Below are positions 44,267 through 49,408 of a stretch of 49,408 nucleotides of DNA, piece by piece. The stretch lies in NCBI RefSeq assembly GCF_001275675.1, contig NZ_LITM01000006.1, forward strand, positions 180,382 through 229,789, read 5' to 3'. Source of the DNA: Lysinibacillus sp. FJAT-14745. Its GTDB lineage: Bacteria > Bacillota > Bacilli > Bacillales_A > Planococcaceae. A model generated the notes under the pieces. That model searched no databases, was not told where the DNA came from, and saw only the letters and a list, made by a program, of their open reading frames with translations. The position numbers and the translations under genes are program-made. Position 1 is the first letter of the stretch. Each line of letters opens with the position of its first letter.

Positions 44267-45148
44267 TTGGATTATAAATGGATACATTCTTTTGTAGTAG
44301 CCGCTAAATCTTGTAATTTTAGAATAGCAGCAGAAAAACTACATTTATCGCAGCCAAGTATTACAGTTCATATTCATCAGTTGGAACATTTCTTAAATGT
44401 AAAATTATTTAAACGTGAAAAAAATCGTGTGCAATTGACGGAGGCAGGGCAGGTCTTTCTAATAGAAGCTCAGCAAATCATTCATCAATGGGAAAAAAGT
44501 ATTGAACGTTTTCAGTTAGCAACAAAGGGAATCGAAGAAAAGCTAATTATTGCAATGACTCCTTTAATGGTGGAAACGGTATTGCCCCATGTTATCTATC
44601 AGTTTATCAATGAAAATCCTAACATTGAAATATCGATTCTAGTGGAGGATTCTGCAAAAATTGAGGATTTAATAAATAGTGATAAGGCGCATATCGGTAT
44701 TTCCTTATTGCCAACACGTTACCGCCATTGGCACCAAGAGCTTCTTGTAGAGAGTCCTCTAGAATTGGTCATTCCCTTGGATGCTTTCGATGATGAGACA
44801 GGAGCATATATTGATTATGAGGAATTATTTCAAACCTACACTTTATTTACACACCATCATCCAACTATTTGGGAGGATTTATTACATAAACTACAGGAAA
44901 AATATGTAGTGACCAAGCAAGTGTCCATATCCCAATCCTATGTGGTAAAGCGCTTAATAAAAGACGGATTAGGTATGTCATTTTTACCACGGATGATTGT
45001 GAGAAAAGAACGTATGGAAGGGAGGTTCAATATCGTTCCCATCGATGAATTAGCATTACCAAGTATTCCTGTATATCTTTTTTATAAGGATTCAGTACAA
45101 ATTCCAGAAGAGTTGTTATGTTTATTGCAGACGAGGGATTATTTATGA
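44267..45148 (+). CDS. LysR-family transcriptional regulator
   Basis: A 293-residue regulator from the chosen start. The helix-turn-helix lies at residues 1-60 (SFVVAAKSCNFRIAAEKL, LSQPSITVHIHQLE, LFKREKNRVQLTEAG), followed by the type 2 periplasmic-binding-like effector domain (IIAMTPLMVETVLPHVIYQF). TTG 44267 is preferred over ATG 44228, because GGGGTGG lies just upstream and the length then fits the family; the ATG has no binding site. Divergent from the DUF2332 gene, about 120 bases apart, so it may regulate it. Effector unknown. Confidence 0.88.
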   Translation: MDYKWIHSFVVAAKSCNFRIAAEKLHLSQPSITVHIHQLEHFLNVKLFKREKNRVQLTEAGQVFLIEAQQIIHQWEKSIERFQLATKGIEEKLIIAMTPLMVETVLPHVIYQFINENPNIEISILVEDSAKIEDLINSDKAHIGISLLPTRYRHWHQELLVESPLELVIPLDAFDDETGAYIDYEELFQTYTLFTHHHPTIWEDLLHKLQEKYVVTKQVSISQSYVVKRLIKDGLGMSFLPRMIVRKERMEGRFNIVPIDELALPSIPVYLFYKDSVQIPEELLCLLQTRDYL

Positions 45149-45270
45149 AATAATTGTCAACCATTTCGAAAATTACTTATCGACCTCATAACTTTATTAA
45201 TGGTTCATATGTGAAGTCATTTGTAAAACCTATGCTATTTAAGTGTATCTTCGTTCCGATTGGGTAAATT

Positions 45271-45387
45271 TCTGGACTAGGGTTATCCATTGTCAGGCTG
45301 CTAGCAGAAAAATTAGGTGGAAGTGCAACAGCCAAAATAGAAGATGGCATGATTGAGTTTTTAGTGTGTATAAAAAAGAATTTGTAA
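45271..45387 (+). pseudogene. Remnant of a sensor histidine kinase (C-terminal ATPase end)
   Basis: A frame of 38 codons reads SGLGLSIVRLLAEKLGGSA and so on to a stop. This is the G2 box and last strands of a histidine-kinase HATPase_c domain. In the frame itself an in-frame stop lies just before it (45265-45267). In another frame just upstream, SSFRLGK resembles the preceding F-box, suggesting a frameshift. No start, dimerisation domain or sensor is found, so this is a decayed fragment. The surrounding 45149-45574 holds no intact gene. Confidence 0.7.
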
Positions 45388-45432
45388 TAGTAGTAGCCAA
45401 GAAGCTTATTGCAATTTGGCTACTACTATTAC
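45384..45432. terminator. Long hairpin after the kinase remnant
   Basis: A 17-bp perfect stem (GTAATAGTAGTAGCCAA, 45384-45400, pairing with 45416-45432) overlaps the remnant stop codon. There is no real T run after it, so it may be the old terminator in decay. Confidence 0.5.
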
Positions 45433-45537
45433 ATATAACGTTTACAACAATGTTATAACCACTGTGGAAATATAAAACTATTTATGGTAATTATAGTATA
45501 TGCAGTAATGGTTATGTTGGTGGCGAAATAATCATGA

Positions 45538-45558
45538 TTATACTGATTTTTAGTATAA
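45538..45558. promoter_or_regulatory. Inverted repeat before the SMI1/KNR4 gene
   Basis: TTATACT, seven bases, AGTATAA: perfect 7-base arms immediately upstream of the ribosome binding site. It could act as an operator or shield translation. Confidence 0.35.
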
Positions 45559-45574
45559 GGAGAGAGTGCTAATT

Positions 45575-46030
45575 ATGGATGCCAATCTTATTAGTAGAAT
45601 TGAATCTTTTTTGAACAAAAGTGAGTTCAAAGGGTTTAAAGGAATACCAGCAACCGACGAAGAAATTTTGAATGCTGAACAAGTATTAAATGTAAAGTTT
45701 AACAAAGAGTATGTACAATTTATTAAATTATTTGGAGGTGCATGTGTCGGCTTAAGTATACATGCGTTTAATAACGGAAGTTTTATTGGGAAAAGTACTG
45801 TAGTCGAACTTACACAATGGTTTCAAAAAGATGGGGAAGATACAATCCCACAAGAATTAAAAGGTGCCTATGTTATTTCAAATGATGGCTCAGGGAACCC
45901 AGTTTTAATGAATGAAGATGGTAATATATTTATCTTTTGGCATGATTCATGGGAAGTGGAATTACTACATAACTCCCTGCAGGAAATGTTACTGAAATAT
46001 TTCCCACAATCAGGAGGTTATTATGTGTAA
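45575..46030 (+). CDS. SMI1/KNR4-family protein (probable immunity protein)
   Basis: A 151-residue protein of the SMI1/KNR4 (SUKH) superfamily. The typical order is visible: PATDEEILNAEQVLNVKFNKEYVQFIKLFGGA (about 25-56), then a mid segment, VISNDGSGNPVLMNEDG (the GD.G-type turn), IFIFWHDSWEV and a final helix. Members often neutralise polymorphic or contact-dependent toxins; no toxin is next to this one. ATG 45575 is preferred to GTG 45566, which lies only three bases after AGGAG. Confidence 0.85.
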   Translation: MDANLISRIESFLNKSEFKGFKGIPATDEEILNAEQVLNVKFNKEYVQFIKLFGGACVGLSIHAFNNGSFIGKSTVVELTQWFQKDGEDTIPQELKGAYVISNDGSGNPVLMNEDGNIFIFWHDSWEVELLHNSLQEMLLKYFPQSGGYYV

Positions 46031-46210
46031 ATTTACTAGTATGACAGATACATGTTAAAGGTTATTTAAAGCCCTTGTAGATAGGAGAAAAGAAAATCTT
46101 CTTAATGGATGAATTAAATCATATTTTAGATAAGATTCTAAGAAACTGATAACACACATACTAGTTGAAAGAATAGTCTGACTTACAAAAAAATAAGAAT
46201 GGGTGTAGTG

Positions 46211-47161
46211 ATGTTAAAAAGGTTTAGCTGGAAGAAAAACGATATTCATTCAATACAATTAAAAGAGAATTTATTCATCATTGCTCAATTAATAGAAAGT
46301 CCATATGTTGCATTTTTTAATATTACGAGTGAAAGTAATAATTTTGATGAGAAGCCACTTGACCTAAATGATTTAAAACCTTTTGGGGTATGTATGGTTT
46401 TAAAAGATTTTTTTAAAAAGTGTTCTGTCGGAAAGGTAAGAGATGTAAAACCTTACTTGAATATCCCTATACCCGAGATCTTTATTAGTAGTGACAGGGG
46501 ACAGTGGGGAAATCGATCGGAATTTAGTGATGATGAACTTATATATAATTTGGTGAGAATTGATCCAGCAGTAGGAGATCAGGGTATTATGGGGAATGAA
46601 ATTGTTCACTATAATATTGACAGGAAAGATCCAAATATTTTGAATAACTATGAAATTACTGGATATAACACTGGTTACGAATTTATACGTCGCTTAATTT
46701 TATCGATTGAGAATAGCCGTTGGATTGACCCATTAAAAGAACAACGATTGCTTGGCAGAGATAACTATCCGTTAAAAACAGTAGAAGAAATGTGGCGCTC
46801 TGGGGTTCCGAAGTATATCAAAGGAGGAAAAATTGTGAAGAAACTTGATTCTGAATTCAACTATCTAGAGGATATGTATGAAGATTCTTTCTTTCCATCA
46901 TTTTTAGTCGATAAACTTAAATCTCATATTGTGAATGTAGTACATTTTATTGAGGAGAACACTTATACAGTAGAAGAGATTCAGGGAAGATTAGACGAAA
47001 TGACTATAGCAATCAATGAGCTACAGAATGAGTTTTATGAAAATGACAGTGAAATTGAAACGTTTGCACGGGATTCAATTGGATTAACTGTAGAAAAGAT
47101 TTTACATTATTTTGAGATTGATATCGATATTGAAGAAGCTCTTAGAGAACGAGATTGGTGA
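46211..47161 (+). CDS. Imm26-like and DUF5713-like fusion protein
   Basis: A 316-residue protein with two parts. Residues 1-110 resemble immunity protein 26: RFSWKKNDIHSIQLKENLFIIAQLI in blocks, YVAFFNI, and IPEIFISS. The last 105 residues resemble DUF5713: FNYLEDMYEDSFFPSFLVDK, FIEENTY, LQNEFYENDSEIETFARDSIG in blocks, and ending in EALRERDW. At the junction AAGGAGG (46821-46827) sits seven bases before an in-frame GTG (46835), so the DUF5713 part may also be made alone (108 residues, the family's usual size). An ATG at 46199 is an alternative start; neither has a strong binding site. Confidence 0.75.
   Translation: MLKRFSWKKNDIHSIQLKENLFIIAQLIESPYVAFFNITSESNNFDEKPLDLNDLKPFGVCMVLKDFFKKCSVGKVRDVKPYLNIPIPEIFISSDRGQWGNRSEFSDDELIYNLVRIDPAVGDQGIMGNEIVHYNIDRKDPNILNNYEITGYNTGYEFIRRLILSIENSRWIDPLKEQRLLGRDNYPLKTVEEMWRSGVPKYIKGGKIVKKLDSEFNYLEDMYEDSFFPSFLVDKLKSHIVNVVHFIEENTYTVEEIQGRLDEMTIAINELQNEFYENDSEIETFARDSIGLTVEKILHYFEIDIDIEEALRERDW
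46835..47161 (+). CDS. Possible internal translation product: DUF5713-like protein
   Basis: Same frame as the fusion above. The GTG at 46835 has a strong ribosome binding site (AAGGAGG, seven bases upstream) and begins KKLDSEFNYLEDMYED. Stand-alone DUF5713 proteins have this length and start. Either the site is a relic of a once separate gene, or both products are made. Confidence 0.45.
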   Translation: MKKLDSEFNYLEDMYEDSFFPSFLVDKLKSHIVNVVHFIEENTYTVEEIQGRLDEMTIAINELQNEFYENDSEIETFARDSIGLTVEKILHYFEIDIDIEEALRERDW

Positions 47162-47487
47162 AAATACGTTTGTTGACATTTGATAAGGTCTCCACTTGGT
47201 TATCCTATTATGAGAGAGAAAGTTCCTGATAAATATTATTTTTGTTGTATGAATGTTCTAAATTAGAATAGCGCTCTTCGAAACTCTGGTTTGGTCTGAA
47301 ATGGTATTAATGAACCTGGCAACGTTCGGCTGGCTTTGATTCGGGTGATAGTCAAGCAGGACAACTGTATATTTATGCTGTATTCAGCGAAAAGCTTCTT
47401 CTTTACGATTTGCTTTAATACGAAAACATACTGACAGACTGTGTTAATGCAGCACGGTCGTCTTTGAGAAGGATGTGAGAGAACAAG
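47162..47487. other. Gene-free stretch
   Basis: This 326-base stretch holds no supported gene. TTGACA occurs at 47173-47178, but no good -10 follows at 16-18 bases. From about 47270 the sequence looks more GC-rich than its surroundings, which may mark a junction with foreign DNA. A minus-strand open frame here (47263-47544) shows no family motif. Confidence 0.4.
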
Positions 47488-48249
47488 ATGCACTGGGAGA
47501 GGTATTTGCTGGACGACAAAGCTCCTGTTTCCGATTATGCTCATTTGGGCGTGATAGAGGGGACTCGGAGAACGGAGAACTTTGATCTTGCAACATTGGA
47601 AGAAGATACTCGGATTGTTGCATTATCGACACCTCTGAAGAAATTCAAGAAGAAATATGTGAATTATGAATCGTTAGTCGGTAATCAAATGGTAGAAGGT
47701 ATTTACCTCACTGATCTAGATGAAGAGCGATTACAAATATTTTCTACATTGCCAAATCTAAAGTACTTGCATATTTCCTCTGGTAAGATGGGGAATATCC
47801 CCAATTTGTCATGTTTACATAGCTTAGAAGTGTTGATTCTGGCAAATTTGCCCCAAGTAAAAAATTTGAACTTTCTAATAGGGTTACAGAACCTGCAAAC
47901 ATTATATATCTTTGGTATGAATCACTTGTACGATTTAACGGCGCTTGCCACTTTATCGAATTTGAAGGAATTAAGTCTTAATCATGGACGAATGAGCGGG
48001 ACTGGAAAGCCAGTCAAAAGCTTTGAGCCTGTTGGAAAATTAGTGAAATTAGAATATTTATCTTTGATCCTAGTATTAGAGAATAAGAGCCGAGATATTA
48101 CGCCTATTCTAAAATTGAAAAATATAAGAAAACTTCATCTATTGCCACGATACACAAAGGGAATGGCGGAAACAATTACAACCAGTTTTCCCAATTTGCT
48201 AAACAAACAAGACTTTGGAGGTGGCCAGAAAAACGATGATGTACATTGA
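47488..48249 (+). CDS. Leucine-rich repeat protein
   Basis: A 253-residue protein. From about residue 85 it has four to five leucine-rich repeats of 21-24 residues (LPNLKYLHISSGKMGNIPNL, LHSLEVLILANLPQVKNL, LQNLQTLYIFGMNHLYDLTAL, LSNLKELSLNHGRM, LVKLEYLSLILV). The N-terminal 80 residues are unclassified. No signal peptide is seen, so it is probably cytoplasmic. It lies among immunity-type genes and may itself be an immunity or target-binding protein; that is inference. It overlaps the next gene by 14 bases. Confidence 0.78.
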   Translation: MHWERYLLDDKAPVSDYAHLGVIEGTRRTENFDLATLEEDTRIVALSTPLKKFKKKYVNYESLVGNQMVEGIYLTDLDEERLQIFSTLPNLKYLHISSGKMGNIPNLSCLHSLEVLILANLPQVKNLNFLIGLQNLQTLYIFGMNHLYDLTALATLSNLKELSLNHGRMSGTGKPVKSFEPVGKLVKLEYLSLILVLENKSRDITPILKLKNIRKLHLLPRYTKGMAETITTSFPNLLNKQDFGGGQKNDDVH

Positions 48250-48742
48250 GCGATGGTGGGGAGAATATATCGGTGGAACCGATGATACATACACTTTGAT
48301 CGACTATTTAGTTGACAGAGAATTTGAGTCGGATATTCCAACTGAAATAAACGTTAAAAATATTTTGCAAGACTTTCAACTAAATAATACTCGGGAAATT
48401 AAAGACTTACGCCAAACGAAAGACATTTACTATATTATAGAAAAAGAGTTTTTTCAAGATATAGGCTGTGTAATTAATTTGTTGATAGATGTTACGGCTA
48501 TTATTCTGGAATGTCAAAAAAACGGTAAGGTTCATCTGACGGATTTAGCTGGCGGTATCATGGACAAAAATGCTGTTATTACTTTAAAAGTGGAAAAAGA
48601 AGAAATGGCTTTTTTGAGGAGAGTATTGGAAGATTTTATTCATCACCCTTTAAGTTATGATTTGGCGGAGTTTTGCCCGGAAGATGATATGCGAGAAATT
48701 GCAAAGGTATGCAAGGAGATTTTAACAGAGCTAGAAATGTAA
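48236..48742 (+). CDS. Hypothetical protein, co-translated with the LRR protein
   Basis: A 168-residue acidic soluble protein that I do not recognise. The N-terminus has aromatic residues (MMYIERWWGEYIGGTDDTYTL), with a hydrophobic helix near residue 80 (DIGCVINLLIDVTAIILE) and an acidic C-terminal helix. GGAGGTGG lies 11 bases before the first ATG (48236), inside the end of the LRR gene; ATG 48239 is also possible. The overlap and context suggest a small immunity-type operon with the LRR gene. Confidence 0.65.
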   Translation: MMYIERWWGEYIGGTDDTYTLIDYLVDREFESDIPTEINVKNILQDFQLNNTREIKDLRQTKDIYYIIEKEFFQDIGCVINLLIDVTAIILECQKNGKVHLTDLAGGIMDKNAVITLKVEKEEMAFLRRVLEDFIHHPLSYDLAEFCPEDDMREIAKVCKEILTELEM

Positions 48743-48849
48743 AATCACAATTAAAAGCAACGGAGGAATGAAGGTAATAAACAACAAGAAATCGCCAGGT
48801 TTTTGAGCCATCCGTCTGTTGGATGCATTGGAACTAGGTGGTTGGAACG

Positions 48850-48981
48850 TTTGATGGAACATCCGCACCTAAATCAAATTTTAAGTTAACAATCGATGCC
48901 TGTTATCTACGAATCTTTCAAGCAGGTGGGATTGAGTTGCTACCTAAGACAATCGAAGATGTGCGGGGAAAAGTTAACTAA
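48850..48981 (+). pseudogene. Short decayed coding remnant
   Basis: A frame of 43 codons reads FDGTSAPKSNFKL, TIDACYLRIF, QAGGIELLPKTIEDVRG to a stop, and looks like the C-terminal end of a protein. There is a stop 15 bases upstream in the same frame and no start. The rest of 48743-49331 holds no intact gene. A second scrap (about 49025-49117, KCEKYTEYLNELINKVMLF) is also open without a start. Confidence 0.4.
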
Positions 48982-49331
48982 ATTAGAGGAGAGAATTAGT
49001 GTTTTGTGATCTCCAAGTCGAAACAAGTGTGAAAAATATACTGAATATTTAAATGAATTAATAAACAAAGTGATGCTATTTATAAAGCAGTTAAATGATA
49101 AAGAGCAAAATTCTTAGTAGATTTAAGATAAAATAAGCAAAGTAGTTGAATTAGCCTTTGTTTTTAAATAAATGAAGGGTGTCTATACTTGCAACAAATC
49201 TAATTGATAAATGATAGTAAGGGGAATAAAACCATTAAAAAGGGTTTATTGCGCTTTGTTTTTGCAACTCAGTATGGAAATTACAATAGAACTTATATTT
49301 TAAGAGATGAAAGGTAAGTTTCTTGAATTTA

Positions 49332-49357
49332 GGCTCATCACCATAACTTGGGGTTGA
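49332..49357. mobile_element. Possible end of an ISL3-type insertion sequence
   Basis: GGCTCATCACC followed by TTGGGGTTGACC resembles, from memory, ISL3-family terminal repeats, which begin GGCTC and contain a GGGTTGA element about 17-20 bases in. The window ends 51 bases later, so neither the transposase nor the other end can be seen. Confidence 0.3.
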
Positions 49358-49408
49358 CCACAAAAAATTCAATAAATTTCCATTAAAGTATAGAAAAAAA
49401 GTGAAAAC

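Noticed and set aside
46105..46149. Fourteen-codon frame starting MDELNHILDK
   Set aside because: The nearest AGGAG is too far upstream and the peptide is too short to support; it may be a gene scrap.
47263..47544. Minus-strand frame of 93 codons
   Set aside because: No binding site and no recognisable domain; it overlaps the start of the LRR gene. Considered as a transposase fragment but nothing supports that.

Overview
The window is chromosomal DNA from an AT-rich, spore-forming Bacillales bacterium. Gene content and sequence style suggest Lysinibacillus or a close relative. The indicators are a Bacillus-type anaerobic cobalamin operon with CbiH60 and CbiW, the sporulation-type diadenylate cyclase CdaS, an MhqR-like quinone-response locus, strong AGGAGG ribosome binding sites and several TTG/GTG starts. 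The genus is an inference; no rRNA or other marker gene is present.

Layout. Positions 1-1484: a short tandem repeat and a DUF4261 gene. 1670-5278 (minus): a large secreted subtilisin-family protease. 5407-8625 (minus): the cobalt ECF transporter operon cbiMNQO behind a cobalamin riboswitch. 8796-25222 (plus): a second, divergent cobalamin riboswitch and a 17-gene operon (cbiW-H60-X-J-C-D-ET-L-F-G-A-sirC-cobA-cbiY-cobO-cbiP-methyltransferase). It covers uroporphyrinogen III to adenosyl-cobyric acid, with most genes overlapping or nearly so. A 21-bp tandem repeat array of about 17 units interrupts it between cobO and cbiP. 25279-29822: rnz, a chemoreceptor, a small membrane protein and cdaS. 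29840-32594: an MhqR-like repressor, a ring-cleaving dioxygenase and a flavin monooxygenase, with a palindrome matching the MhqR operator.

32629-42991: the least conventional region. A sigma-54 activator is divergent from a well-formed -24/-12 promoter (34143-34160). The promoter drives a short-chain dehydrogenase, two glycine-decarboxylase-like PLP proteins (GcvPA/GcvPB relatives with altered core motifs and no GcvT or GcvH) and a second dehydrogenase. After a terminator come a polar amino acid ABC transporter and a RocB-like M20 hydrolase. This looks like an uncharacterised amino-acid-derivative catabolic pathway and is my best candidate for something undescribed.

43126-49408: a DUF2332 gene, a LysR regulator, a histidine-kinase remnant and a run of immunity-type genes (SMI1/KNR4, an Imm26-DUF5713 fusion, a leucine-rich repeat protein and an unrecognised protein) with no toxin in view. 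Decayed fragments follow, and possibly the end of an insertion sequence at the right edge.

How the genes work together. Both cobalamin operons should be switched off by cobalamin through transcription termination. CbiMNQO imports cobalt; CobA and SirC make sirohydrochlorin; CbiX inserts cobalt; the Cbi enzymes build the corrin; CbiA, CobO and CbiP amidate and adenosylate it. Genes for the late steps (cbiB, cobU, cobS, cobT) are not in this window.
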